From Loktanella atrilutea (GTDB lineage: Bacteria > Pseudomonadota > Alphaproteobacteria > Rhodobacterales > Rhodobacteraceae): 64,000 nucleotides of DNA. A program made the translations under genes and the position numbers. Below, piece by piece: positions 33,834-42,568 of this stretch. Position 1 is the first letter of the stretch, and every line of letters starts with the position of its first letter. The notes under the pieces were generated by a model. That model made no database searches, was not told the DNA's origin, and saw only the letters and a list, made by a program, of their open reading frames with translations. Where the stretch lies: the NCBI RefSeq assembly GCF_900128995.1, contig NZ_FQUE01000006.1, forward strand, positions 157,106 to 221,105. Direction: 5' to 3'.

Positions 33834-35215
33834 ATCTTGATCCGGTCCTTGATGATGCCTTGAATCGCCGCGAGGTCGTGGACGCTGCGCGTGATCCGTT
33901 CCGGGCGGTCATACAGGTCCGCCATGCGCGGGGGCAAGGGGGGGTGGATGCCGGTCGCCCGCTCCACCGCTGCCGGAAACTTCGCCGGGTGCGCGGTGGC
34001 GAGCGTGACCATCGGCACCGGACCCAGGTGCCTTTCGCCGACATGCACGCCGACCGCGGTGTGGGGACACAGCAATTCGCCATGTTGCGCCAGATAGCGG
34101 GCAATGGTGTCGGACGTCTCCTGCTCTGACACCCGGCCAGAGGCGTAGGTCTCTCTCAGCGCGTCGATGGCGCCCTGACTGACGGTGAAACCGCCCCGCT
34201 TCAGGTCGTCCATCTGGTCCGCAACGGCGGCGCCGTCCTGCCCATAGGCGTAAAAGAGCGCGCGTTCGAAGTTCGACGAGACCTGAATGTCCATCGACGG
34301 GCTGATGGTCGGCGTAACGCTGTCCTTGGTATAGGCTCCGGTTTCCAGTGTCCGGTGCAGGATGTCGTTGGAATTGGTCGCAACGATCAGTTGATCGATC
34401 GGCAGGCCCATCCGCTTCGCGATGTAACCGGCGAAGATGTCTCCGAAATTTCCGGTCGGCACGGTAAAGCTGACGGTGCGGTGCGGGGCCCCAAGGCTGA
34501 CGGCGGCCGTGAAGTAATAGACGACCTGCGCCAGCACCCGGCCCCAGTTGATCGAGTTCACGCCCGCGAGCCGCACCTCCTCGCGGAAGGCGAAGTCGTT
34601 GAACATGTCCTTGACCAGAGCCTGACAGCCGTCGAAGTCACCGTCCACCGCAATGGCGTGGACATTGGATTCGGTCGGCGTCGTCATCTGGCGCCGTTGC
34701 ACCTCGCTGACGCGGCCATGCGGGTAGAGGATGAAAACATCGACCGCATCCAGCCCGCGGAACGCCTCGATCGCCGCCGACCCGGTATCGCCAGAGGTGG
34801 CGCCCACGATGGTCACGCGACTGCCGGACCGGGCAAGGGCCGCCTGGAACATCTGACCGATCAGCTGCATGGCAAAGTCCTTGAACGCCAGCGTCGGGCC
34901 GTGGAACAGCTCCAGCAGGAAATGGTTCGCATCAAGCTGCACCAAAGGCGCCCGGGCCGCGTGGCCGAAACCCGCGTAGGCCTTGGCGATGAGGTCACGG
35001 AATTCCGCATCGGTGAAGGTGTCGCCGATAAAGGGGCGCATGACGGTGAATGCCACCTCCTCGTAGCTTTGCCCCGCCATCGCGGCGATCTGATCCGCGG
35101 TCAGCGACGGGATGCTTTCCGGGACATAGAGGCCGCCGTCGCGTGCGAGGCCGGTCAGCATCGTGTCCTCGAAGGACAGCACCGGGGCCCGTCCGCGAGT
35201 GGAGATGTAGCGCAT
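33830..35215 (-). CDS. thrC: Threonine synthase
   Basis: 461 residues. Converts O-phosphohomoserine to threonine with PLP. N-terminal RYISTRGRAP, the PLP lysine in FHGPTLAFKDFAMQL near residue 113, the phosphate-binding ATSGDTGSAA near 143 and PTGNFGDIFAGY near 248 are diagnostic for the long (fungal/proteobacterial) type. Only one base separates it from the SURF1 stop and its 3' end overlaps the M16 gene, so the three are one operon. Confidence 0.95.
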   Translation of the reverse strand: MRYISTRGRAPVLSFEDTMLTGLARDGGLYVPESIPSLTADQIAAMAGQSYEEVAFTVMRPFIGDTFTDAEFRDLIAKAYAGFGHAARAPLVQLDANHFLLELFHGPTLAFKDFAMQLIGQMFQAALARSGSRVTIVGATSGDTGSAAIEAFRGLDAVDVFILYPHGRVSEVQRRQMTTPTESNVHAIAVDGDFDGCQALVKDMFNDFAFREEVRLAGVNSINWGRVLAQVVYYFTAAVSLGAPHRTVSFTVPTGNFGDIFAGYIAKRMGLPIDQLIVATNSNDILHRTLETGAYTKDSVTPTISPSMDIQVSSNFERALFYAYGQDGAAVADQMDDLKRGGFTVSQGAIDALRETYASGRVSEQETSDTIARYLAQHGELLCPHTAVGVHVGERHLGPVPMVTLATAHPAKFPAAVERATGIHPPLPPRMADLYDRPERITRSVHDLAAIQGIIKDRIKI

Positions 35216-35216
35216 G

Positions 35217-35891
35217 TCAGGCGTCCTTTCTGGTCGTGCGATGGATCAGCAGTCCGGTCATCAGCGCCCAGCCGATGGCCAGCATGAACCATGTGATGGC
35301 ATAGCCGAGGTGATCGTTCGGGATACCTTCGGTCCCGACGGGCATCGGCACTGTCGGACTCTCGGGCAAGATGCGGCGGGCCACTAGCAGCAGCGGTTCC
35401 GCCTGCAGGACCTCTGCCATCGCCGGCAGGTCGCGGGCAAACCAGATCCCCGTCTTCTCGTCCGGCGCCGGCGTCCAGCTGTCTGCCTCGTCCGGCCACA
35501 GCAGGTTGCCGGTGACGGTCAGGTCGCCCGTGGGCAATGCGGCGCCGCGGTCGTCGAGGCTCAGAAATCCCAGATCGACGACGATCTTGTGACCGTCGTC
35601 CGTGCGGAACCCGGTGATCGTACGGTAGCCCGCCCCGTTCTCTGCCGTGCTGACAAGGACCGAGAGTGTTTGCCCCGTGATATGTCCCGTCGCGACGACG
35701 GGCAGGTATTCGTCCGCCACCGGGTCAGCGTCATCCGGCAGCGGGACCGGCGGCGCCACGATGGTCGCGGTGATCTGGTCTAAGATCTCTGTCTTCCACG
35801 CCAGCCGCTGCACCTGCCAGACGCCCAGCGCGATCAGCACGCCGCAGCCGACGACGCCCATCAACAGGGGAAAGAAGATGCGGCGCAGCAT
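35217..35891 (-). CDS. SURF1 family cytochrome oxidase assembly protein
   Basis: 224 residues with a transmembrane segment at each end (FFPLLMGVVGCGVLIALGVW and YAITWFMLAIGWALMTGLLI) and a periplasmic middle, the SURF1/Shy1 layout. Typical blocks are GVWQVQRLAWKTEIL and RTITGFRTDDGHKIVVDLGF. SURF1 helps insert heme a into subunit I of aa3 oxidases, fitting the adjacent cox genes. The ATG at 35891 (MLRRIFFPLL) is chosen because it starts right at the first membrane segment; a frame open from 35999 would run through the terminator. Confidence 0.9.
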   Translation of the reverse strand: MLRRIFFPLLMGVVGCGVLIALGVWQVQRLAWKTEILDQITATIVAPPVPLPDDADPVADEYLPVVATGHITGQTLSVLVSTAENGAGYRTITGFRTDDGHKIVVDLGFLSLDDRGAALPTGDLTVTGNLLWPDEADSWTPAPDEKTGIWFARDLPAMAEVLQAEPLLLVARRILPESPTVPMPVGTEGIPNDHLGYAITWFMLAIGWALMTGLLIHRTTRKDA

Positions 35892-35966
35892 GGGCGGGAT
35901 CAACCTCTGGTCAGACCACGTTGCCTTATCCGGTTTGCCGGACGGGGTGAAGGTGCGGGCAGGCAC

Positions 35967-35996
35967 AAAAAAGGCGGCCCGTCGGGGCCGCCTTTT
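35967..35996 (-). terminator. Rho-independent terminator after coxC
   Basis: An 8-bp GC stem (GGCGGCCC at 35973-35980 with GGGCCGCC at 35985-35992), a 4-base loop, and A/T runs on both sides (six A, four T). On the minus strand the hairpin is followed by six T, 20 bases downstream of the coxC stop. It separates the oxidase genes from SURF1-thrC. Confidence 0.85.
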
Positions 35997-36017
35997 CATG
36001 ATGTCATGCCGGGCCGT

Positions 36018-36818
36018 TCAGCCACCCCAGATGTAGACGGAGGCGAAGAGGAACAGCCACACAACGTCGACGAAGTGCCAGTACCAGGCCGCGGCCTCGA
36101 ACCCGACGTGCTTTTCAGGGGTGAAGTGTCCGGCATAGACGCGGAACAGGCAGACCAGCAGGAAGATCGTGCCGATGATGACGTGGAAGCCGTGAAAGCC
36201 CGTCGCCATAAAGAAGTTCGCGCCATAGACGTTGCCCGCAAGGCCAAAGGCCGCGTGGGAGTATTCGTAGGCTTGAAAGAGGGTGAAGAGCGCGCCCAGC
36301 GCCACGGCCAGCATCAGGCCCCACTTCATGTCCTGACGGTTGTTTTCGTGCACCAGCGCGTGGTGCGCCCAGGTTGCCGCAGCACCGGAACACAGCAGGA
36401 TCAGCGTATTGATCAGAGGCAGGTGCCAGGGGTCGAAGGTCTCGATCCCGACGGGCGGCCAGACGCCATCGACGGCCGGATAGTTCGGCCCCAGCGGATA
36501 CATCGCGTTCTTGAAGAACGACCAGAACCACGCGGCGAAGAACATGACTTCGGACATGATGAACATGATGAAGCCGTAGCGCAGGCCGATCCGCACGGCG
36601 GGCGTGTGATCGCCGACCTGGCTTTCGGTCACGACTTCGGACCACCACGCGTACATCGTGTACAGCACCAGTGCCAGACCCACGAAAAAGGCATAGGGCC
36701 CGTGGTCGTGCATCCAGAGCACCGCGCCGAACAGCATGATGAAACCACCCAGCGCGCCGGCAAACGGCCAGATGGACGGCGGAAGGATATGGAAGTCGTG
36801 GTTCTTTTCGTGGGCCAT
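36018..36818 (-). CDS. coxC: Cytochrome c oxidase subunit III
   Basis: 266 residues with seven hydrophobic segments, the full subunit III layout of aa3 oxidases. Recognisable are [18 protein letters not shown] at the N-terminus, [17 protein letters not shown] near residue 86, [10 protein letters not shown] near 151 and the C-terminal [21 protein letters not shown] and [17 protein letters not shown]. Membrane-bound, it stabilises the catalytic subunit. Last gene of the minus-strand cox cluster, ending before a terminator. Subunit I (coxA) is not in the window, as is common in this family. Confidence 0.96.
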   Translation of the reverse strand: MAHEKNHDFHILPPSIWPFAGALGGFIMLFGAVLWMHDHGPYAFFVGLALVLYTMYAWWSEVVTESQVGDHTPAVRIGLRYGFIMFIMSEVMFFAAWFWSFFKNAMYPLGPNYPAVDGVWPPVGIETFDPWHLPLINTLILLCSGAAATWAHHALVHENNRQDMKWGLMLAVALGALFTLFQAYEYSHAAFGLAGNVYGANFFMATGFHGFHVIIGTIFLLVCLFRVYAGHFTPEKHVGFEAAAWYWHFVDVVWLFLFASVYIWGG

Positions 36819-36851
36819 GTCTCGAATTTTCCCTGAGGCTGGTCGCTGTCG

Positions 36852-37463
36852 CTAGTTGCTGTCTATGGCGGGGGCGGGATCGGTTGTCAAAAGATTAGCA
36901 TCGACAGCGGCCTGCTGGCTGCCTTCGGGCAAATCGATTTCATAGAAAGTATAACCGAGTGTGATCGTATGGGCGTATTTCGCGTCCCGGTCGTCCACGA
37001 TGGCCGGGTCGACGTAGAAACTGACCGGCATCTGCACCGTCTCTCCCGGTTGCAGGACCTGTTCGGTAAAGCAGAAGCAATCGATCTTGTCGAAGAAGCC
37101 GCCAGCCTCGTAGGGCGTCACGTTGTAGGCCGCCTGCCCCGCGATGACGCGATCGGTCGGGTTGTGCGCCTCGTAGAAGGCGAGCCCGGTCTCGCCGATG
37201 CGCAGCGTCATCTCGCGCTGAACGGGCTTGAAGGTCCACGGCATCTCGCGGTCGGTCGAGGCGTCGAAGCGGATCTTGATGGTCTGGTCGAGGATCGTGT
37301 CGGACCCCGCCTCTGCCACGTTGGTGATGCCGCCGAAGCCCGTCACCTTGCAGAACCACGAATAGAACGGCACGGAGGCCCAGGCGAGCCCGCCCATCAC
37401 CAGAACGACGCCGACGAGTTGAGCCAGCGTGCGGTTTGGACCCTTCAGACGCGGGAACAGCAT
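36852..37463 (-). CDS. ctaG: CtaG/Cox11, cytochrome c oxidase copper chaperone
   Basis: 203 residues. One N-terminal transmembrane segment (LAQLVGVVLVMGGLAWASVPFY) and a periplasmic domain with the copper-binding CFCFTEQ motif near residue 130. Cox11 delivers copper to the CuB site of subunit I. Start overlaps the preceding 77-residue gene by one base; coxC follows 33 bases later. Confidence 0.95.
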   Translation of the reverse strand: MLFPRLKGPNRTLAQLVGVVLVMGGLAWASVPFYSWFCKVTGFGGITNVAEAGSDTILDQTIKIRFDASTDREMPWTFKPVQREMTLRIGETGLAFYEAHNPTDRVIAGQAAYNVTPYEAGGFFDKIDCFCFTEQVLQPGETVQMPVSFYVDPAIVDDRDAKYAHTITLGYTFYEIDLPEGSQQAAVDANLLTTDPAPAIDSN

Positions 37464-37696
37464 CAGTTCGTGCCCTCCGGTGCGGCCTCGGGGGCTGTCT
37501 CGGGCAGGTTTTCCGGCAGGATCTGGGGGCGGACGACATGATCGAAGGTCTCGAAACTGCGCAGGTCACCCAGTTGCAGGACCTTCACCACGGTCAGGCC
37601 AAAGACGATGGCAATGAACCCCAGCAGCAACAGACCCACACCGATGTTACGGCCCCGGCGGCGGGTATGGATCTCGTGTTCGACCTGAATTGCCAT
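37463..37696 (-). CDS. Small single-span membrane protein of the cox operon
   Basis: 77 residues: a basic N-terminus (HTRRRGRNIG), one membrane helix (VGLLLLGFIAIVFGLTVVKVL) and an acidic/Pro-rich tail (LPENLPETAPEAAPEGTN). It sits between ctaB and ctaG with 1-base spacing or overlap on each side, the position occupied by an uncharacterised small ORF in related oxidase operons. A role in oxidase assembly is inferred from context only. Confidence 0.8.
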   Translation of the reverse strand: MAIQVEHEIHTRRRGRNIGVGLLLLGFIAIVFGLTVVKVLQLGDLRSFETFDHVVRPQILPENLPETAPEAAPEGTN

Positions 37697-37697
37697 G

Positions 37698-38642
37698 TCA
37701 AAGGCCCCCGATGTGATTGGCGCGCAGCGCGGCCTCGATCAGGAGGGCGCCGAAATGCGCGAAGAGGTAGTAGAGCGAAACCTTGAAGGTCTTGATCTCG
37801 ACCTTGTACTTGTCCGCCTCGGCCTGTGCCTCGTCCCGGCGCCAGATGTCGTAGCAGCCCTTCAGGAACCAGGCATTGAAGACCACGGCGACGGCCAGAT
37901 AGACCGGTCCGCCGATGGAGGTGAAGCCCAGGCCCAGCGCCACGGCCACAAGCGGCAGGCAATAGGCGAGGACATGGTTGCGGGTGACGCGGCGACCGTG
38001 GGTTTCGGTCAGCATCGGCACGCCGGCGTCGCCGTAGTCGGTCTTGACGAACAGGGCCAGCGCCCAGAAGTGCGGCGGCGTCCACATGAAGATCAGCCCG
38101 AACATCAGCACCGATTCGATGCTGACCCCGCCCGTGGCGACGGCCCAGCCGATCATCGGGGGAAATGCGCCTGCGGCGCCGCCGATCACGATGTTCTGCG
38201 GCGTCGCCCGCTTCAGCCACATCGAATAGATCACGGCGTAGAAGAAGATGGTAAAGGCCAACAGTCCCGTCGCCACGGCATTCGTCGCCAGCCCCAGCAG
38301 CAGGATCGCGAAGAAGGACAGCGCAAGGCCCAGACCCAGCGCCTCGCCCGGCTGGACCCGACCGTCGGGAATCGGGCGCTTCGCCGTCCGGCGCATGGCG
38401 GCGTCGATGTCGGCATCCCACCACATGTTCAGCGCGCCCGACGCCCCTGCCCCGACCGCGATGCACAGGATCGCGACGAAGCCGATGAAGGGGTGCACGG
38501 GCACGGGCGCAACCAGCAGGCCGACCAGGGCCGTGAACACCACCAGCGACATCACGCGCGGTTTCAGCAGGGCGAAGTAATCGCCCATCTGCGCCTCGTA
38601 GACGGTATCCGGTGTGGTTTCGTGCAGGCTCATGTCGGACAT
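37698..38642 (-). CDS. ctaB: Protoheme IX farnesyltransferase (heme o synthase)
   Basis: 314 residues, about eight to nine hydrophobic segments. Adds the farnesyl chain to heme b to give heme o, precursor of heme a. The prenyl-diphosphate binding motif is NMWWDADIDAAMRRTAKRP around residues 77-95; LLKPRVMSLVVFTALVG at the N-terminus is also typical. Second gene in the cox cluster; a second ATG nine bases after the chosen start is possible. Confidence 0.95.
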   Translation of the reverse strand: MSDMSLHETTPDTVYEAQMGDYFALLKPRVMSLVVFTALVGLLVAPVPVHPFIGFVAILCIAVGAGASGALNMWWDADIDAAMRRTAKRPIPDGRVQPGEALGLGLALSFFAILLLGLATNAVATGLLAFTIFFYAVIYSMWLKRATPQNIVIGGAAGAFPPMIGWAVATGGVSIESVLMFGLIFMWTPPHFWALALFVKTDYGDAGVPMLTETHGRRVTRNHVLAYCLPLVAVALGLGFTSIGGPVYLAVAVVFNAWFLKGCYDIWRRDEAQAEADKYKVEIKTFKVSLYYLFAHFGALLIEAALRANHIGGL

Positions 38643-38678
38643 GGTTGGCGCCTTCGGCAGCTCTGAAAAAGATGTCGC

Positions 38679-38698
38679 GACCCGGCGTCAGCCGGGTC
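38679..38698 (-). other. Hairpin between coxB and ctaB
   Basis: GACCCGGC / GCCGGGTC form an 8-bp perfect stem with a 4-base loop in the 94-base gap after coxB. No U-run follows, so it is more likely an RNA processing or stability element than a terminator. Confidence 0.5.
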
Positions 38699-38736
38699 GG
38701 ACAATGGTTCGGACGTCCCTGCGGACCGCGCGGCAA

Positions 38737-39567
38737 TCAGACGCCGTTCTGGACCTTCGCCTCTTCCAGCCAGGCATCGTAGGCCTCCTGGCTGACGACC
38801 TTCACCGTGATCGGCATGAAGGCATGGTCCTTGCCGCAAAGTTCGGAGCATTGACCGAAGTAGATGCCTTCCTTGTCGGGGTTGAACCACAGCTGCGCCA
38901 GACGGCCCGGCACGGCGTCCTGCTTCACGCCGAAGGCGGGCACCGTCCAAGAGTGGATCACGTCGGCGCCGGTCAATTGCATCACGACGGTCTTGCCGAC
39001 CGGCAGGACGATCGGCTGGTTTGTCGCCAGCTTGTACAGGTCGTCGGAATAGCCATAGTCGGCCAGTTCCTCGGGGGCGAGCATGAAGCTTTCGAACGCC
39101 ACGCCGTCGTCGACGTATTCGTAGCCCCAGTACCACTGGTAGCCCGTCACCTTGATGGTGATGTCACCTTCCGGAATTTCCTGCTGGTTGAACAGCACCG
39201 GAAGGGAAAATGCACCGATGAAGACCAGGACGATGATCGGCACCACGGTCCAGGCGATTTCCAGCGGGCTGTTGTGGGTGAAGCCGGCGGGATTGGGGTT
39301 GGACTTGCGGTTGAACTTGATGAAGACCCAGATCATCAGGCCGGTCACGAACAGCACGATCGCCGTGATGATCCACAGCAGCATGCCATCCAGCCAGTGC
39401 ACGTCGCGCGCGATGCTGGTCGCCGCTTCCTGAAAGCCGATTCCGCCCTGGTGCGGCGCGCCGATCACGGGCAGTTCCACGTTCACGTCCTGCGCGCGGG
39501 CCGCGGCACCGGCCAGTGTCAGACAGGTGGTGGCCCAGGCCGTCTTGGCGAAATTGCTCAATCGCAT
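38737..39567 (-). CDS. coxB: Cytochrome c oxidase subunit II (CuA)
   Basis: 276 residues with a signal peptide (cleavage near AAARA-QD, residue 25), two membrane helices ([21 protein letters not shown] and [19 protein letters not shown]) and a periplasmic cupredoxin domain. CuA ligands are visible: His in [12 protein letters not shown] near residue 205 and [16 protein letters not shown] near 240 (Cys, Glu, Cys, His, Met). [10 protein letters not shown] is the aromatic electron-entry patch. First gene of the cox cluster; its promoter should lie in the ~200-base divergent gap to tldD. Confidence 0.96.
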   Translation of the reverse strand: MRLSNFAKTAWATTCLTLAGAAARAQDVNVELPVIGAPHQGGIGFQEAATSIARDVHWLDGMLLWIITAIVLFVTGLMIWVFIKFNRKSNPNPAGFTHNSPLEIAWTVVPIIVLVFIGAFSLPVLFNQQEIPEGDITIKVTGYQWYWGYEYVDDGVAFESFMLAPEELADYGYSDDLYKLATNQPIVLPVGKTVVMQLTGADVIHSWTVPAFGVKQDAVPGRLAQLWFNPDKEGIYFGQCSELCGKDHAFMPITVKVVSQEAYDAWLEEAKVQNGV

Positions 39568-39774
39568 GTCATTCCCTTATGATATCGCGCCGGGTTTTGC
39601 CCTGCGGCGTGACGACGGTGCGACGTCGGTGCCATGGCGGCCGCCGCACAATCCCGTTGTATCCTGCCGTGCGTGTCCCATATCCTGAAGGACAACTCAA
39701 GAACCACGATTGCGGCAAAGGGACGCTTTGGCGCGGCTGCGTGGTCATAACGTCCCGATCCTAGGATGCCCTCC

Positions 39775-41193
39775 ATGACAGACGACCGCTTTCGCCCCTT
39801 CGACACGCATCTCGATCAGGACACGGCCCTCGCCCTGCTGCGCGAGGCGACGTTCGGCGCCGACGACGGAGAGCTCTTCATCGAACGCAGGCGTTCGGAA
39901 AGCCTGCTGCTTGACGATGGCCGGGTAAGGACTGCAGGCTACGACGCCTCCGAAGGTTTCGGTCTGCGCGCCGTCTGCGGCGAGCGGGCGGGCTATGCCC
40001 ATGCCACCACGATCGACGAGGCCGCCCTGCGCCGCGCGGTCGGCACCGCGCGGCTGGCCGTGGGCGACGGCGGCGGAACGTTGGCAGAGGGCCCGCAGGG
40101 CACGAACCTCAAGCTTTACAGCGATGTCGACCCGGTGGCCGAGGCGAGCTTTCCGGCCAAGATCGATCTGCTGCGCCAGATCGATTCCTTCGCCCGCGAT
40201 CTCGACCCCCGGGTCGTGCAGGTCAGCGCCTCGCTCGCCGCATCCCAGCAAGAGGTCGTGATCCTGCGCCCCGAAGGCACGCTTGTCACAGACATCCGCC
40301 CGATGAGCCGCATCAACATCAGCATCATCGTCGAACAGAATGGCCAACGCGAAAGCGGCAGCATGGGCGGCGGAGGGCGCGCCTCCCTGATCGGACTGAT
40401 CGAGACGGCGCACTGGCAGGGCGTCGCCCGCGAGGCGCTGCGCATCGCCCTCGTCAACCTCGAAGCAGAGCCCGCCCCCGCCGGCGTGATGGACGTCGTC
40501 CTCGGCCCCGGCTGGCCCGGCATCCTGTTGCACGAGGCGATCGGCCATGGGCTGGAGGGCGATTTCAACCGCAAGGGGTCCAGTGCCTTTGCCGGCCTGA
40601 TGGGCCAGCAGATCGCGGCGAAGGGCGTCACCGTGCTGGACGACGGCACGATTCCGGATCGCCGCGGGTCGATCACCGTCGACGACGAAGGCACGCCATC
40701 GGCCCGCAACGTGCTGATCGAGGACGGCGTGCTGACCGGCTACATGCAGGACCGCCAGAACGCGCGCCTGATGGGCGTCGCACCGACCGGCAACGGGCGC
40801 CGCGAATCCTACGCCCATGCGCCGATGCCGCGGATGACGAACACCTACATGCTGGCGGGCGATACGGCGCCCGAAAGCCTCGTGGCCGACCTCAGGGACG
40901 GGATCTACGCCGTGGGATTCGGCGGCGGTCAGGTCGACATCACGAACGGCAAGTTCGTGTTTTCCTGCACCGAAGCCTACCGCGTGAAGGACGGCGTCGT
41001 CGGTCGCCCCATCAAGGGGGCCACGCTGATCGGCGACGGGGCGACGGCGCTGCGAAAGATCCGCGGAATCGGCAACGATCTGGCGCTCGATCCCGGCATC
41101 GGCAACTGCGGCAAGGCCGGCCAGTGGGTGCCTGTCGGCGTCGGCCAGCCCAGCCTGCTGATCGGCGGCCTGACGGTCGGCGGTTCGGCCTGA
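39775..41193 (+). CDS. tldD: TldD, metallopeptidase
   Basis: 472 residues. TldD forms a heterodimer with TldE/PmbA that degrades unfolded peptides and processes modified peptides such as microcins. The zinc motif HEAIGH (HExxxH) is at about residue 257 within PGWPGILLHEAIGHGLEGDF. FGGGQVDITNGKFVFSCTEAY near 385 is a further family block. The ATG at 39775 is favoured over 39766 because AGGA lies 8 bases before it. No tldE is in the window. Confidence 0.93.
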   Translation: MTDDRFRPFDTHLDQDTALALLREATFGADDGELFIERRRSESLLLDDGRVRTAGYDASEGFGLRAVCGERAGYAHATTIDEAALRRAVGTARLAVGDGGGTLAEGPQGTNLKLYSDVDPVAEASFPAKIDLLRQIDSFARDLDPRVVQVSASLAASQQEVVILRPEGTLVTDIRPMSRINISIIVEQNGQRESGSMGGGGRASLIGLIETAHWQGVAREALRIALVNLEAEPAPAGVMDVVLGPGWPGILLHEAIGHGLEGDFNRKGSSAFAGLMGQQIAAKGVTVLDDGTIPDRRGSITVDDEGTPSARNVLIEDGVLTGYMQDRQNARLMGVAPTGNGRRESYAHAPMPRMTNTYMLAGDTAPESLVADLRDGIYAVGFGGGQVDITNGKFVFSCTEAYRVKDGVVGRPIKGATLIGDGATALRKIRGIGNDLALDPGIGNCGKAGQWVPVGVGQPSLLIGGLTVGGSA

Positions 41194-41282
41194 CGCCCTG
41201 CACGTGCCCTCCCCGACATTGATTCAGCTTCCGTTAACGCTTTCGATTCTAGTCTGCTTCTGCAGCTAGGCGAAGGTTCGGA

Positions 41283-42413
41283 TTGAAAGTGGCGTCTCAC
41301 CCGCTCCCCAACGTACCCCCCCGGGATGACCCGCGGCTTCAGAACCTTCGCCTGTTGCGGTCCCGGCGCGTCGGCCCCACGACCTATCGCCGGCTGATCG
41401 CCGAACACGGGTCCGCCGCCGCGGCCCTGGCCGCGCTGCCCGCCATCGCCGCCGCCGCCGGCGTCACCGATTACGAGGTCTGTCCGCCGGGTGTCGTCGC
41501 GGCAGAGATGAAGGCCGGTCATGCCGCAGGCGCCCGGCTGCTGCTGCAGGGCGATCCGGACTGGCCGTCGGGGATCGACGACCTTACGGACGCGCCGCCC
41601 CTGCTCTGGGGCCTTGGCCGGACCGACCTGCTGTCGCGTCCGATGATCGCCATGGTGGGCGCGCGCAATGCGTCATCGCTCGGCACGCGCATGGCACGGG
41701 CGATGGCGGCCGACCTTACGGCTGCGGGCTTCGTCGTCGTCTCGGGACTTGCCCGGGGCATCGATGCCGCCGCCCACGATGCCGCTTTGGCCGGCGGCAC
41801 CGTCGCCGTTCTCGCCGGCGGCGTCGACGTGATCTACCCGGCCGAAAACGCCGACCTCGCCCACCGAATCGCGGTGCAGGGTCTGCGCCTGTCGGAAATG
41901 CCGATGGGGCTGCAACCGCAGGCGCGGCACTTTCCCGCGCGCAACCGCATCATCGCCGGCCTGTCCCGCGCCGTCATCGTGGTCGAGGCTGCGGCCAAGT
42001 CCGGCAGCCTCATAACGGCCCGGAACGCGCTGGACCAGCACCGGGACGTGCTGGCGGTGCCCGGCCACCCGTTCGACGCCCGCGCCGCTGGCTGCAACAT
42101 GCTGATCCGGGACGGCGCACTGCTCGTCCGCTCCGCCGCCGACGTGATCGAGGCTTTGGGCACCCTGCCCGCGCGGGTCGCGCCGCCGCTGACCTTGCCG
42201 GACCATCCCCCCGCCCCCCGCCGCACCCTGCAAGAGTCTGCGGCCCTGCACAGTCAGATCCTCGATCGCCTCGGGTCCGCGCCGGTGGCGGAAGACCAGC
42301 TGATCCGCGATCTGGGAAGCCCGGCGCCGCTCGTCGCACCGGTCCTGATCGACCTCGAACTCGACGGACGGATCGCACGATCGGCGGGCGGTCTGCTGTC
42401 CCGTGTCAGTTGA
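41283..42413 (+). CDS. dprA: DprA/Smf, DNA processing protein
   Basis: 376 residues. DprA binds single-stranded DNA and loads RecA during transformation; in Rhodobacterales it also serves uptake of gene-transfer-agent DNA. The Rossmann-like core shows MVGARNASSLGTRMA near residue 122, FVVVSGLARGIDAAAHD near 150, MGLQPQARHFPARNRIIAGLS near 206 and KSGSLITARNA near 239. A C-terminal winged-helix (DML1-like) region follows. The start is a TTG at 41283 or a GTG two codons later; GAAGG lies upstream. A TTAAC half-site of the CtrA type lies at 41234-41238, but without a second half the link is weak. Confidence 0.92.
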   Translation: MKVASHPLPNVPPRDDPRLQNLRLLRSRRVGPTTYRRLIAEHGSAAAALAALPAIAAAAGVTDYEVCPPGVVAAEMKAGHAAGARLLLQGDPDWPSGIDDLTDAPPLLWGLGRTDLLSRPMIAMVGARNASSLGTRMARAMAADLTAAGFVVVSGLARGIDAAAHDAALAGGTVAVLAGGVDVIYPAENADLAHRIAVQGLRLSEMPMGLQPQARHFPARNRIIAGLSRAVIVVEAAAKSGSLITARNALDQHRDVLAVPGHPFDARAAGCNMLIRDGALLVRSAADVIEALGTLPARVAPPLTLPDHPPAPRRTLQESAALHSQILDRLGSAPVAEDQLIRDLGSPAPLVAPVLIDLELDGRIARSAGGLLSRVS

Positions 42414-42498
42414 CGGTGCATCTTTCAAAAATTTTTATGTGCGATAGCAATTACTTGAAGGAAACCGCCGATCTTCGGACTGGCGAACGAAGCCCGCA

Positions 42499-42528
42499 TT
42501 GACAACTTAGGGCCAAGCCGCCCATGTT
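42499..42528 (+). promoter_or_regulatory. Possible topA promoter
   Basis: A consensus -35 hexamer TTGACA at 42499-42504 is followed after 18 bases by CATGTT, a weak -10. It lies about 40 bases before the topA start. Confidence 0.35.
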
Positions 42529-42568
42529 GCGCGGCCAGTGCGCACCCCAGTCAAAGCAAGGTTTCCCC

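Noticed and set aside
41234..41238. CtrA site before dprA
   Set aside because: Only one TTAAC half-site is present, without a partner at the right spacing, so it is not listed as a site.
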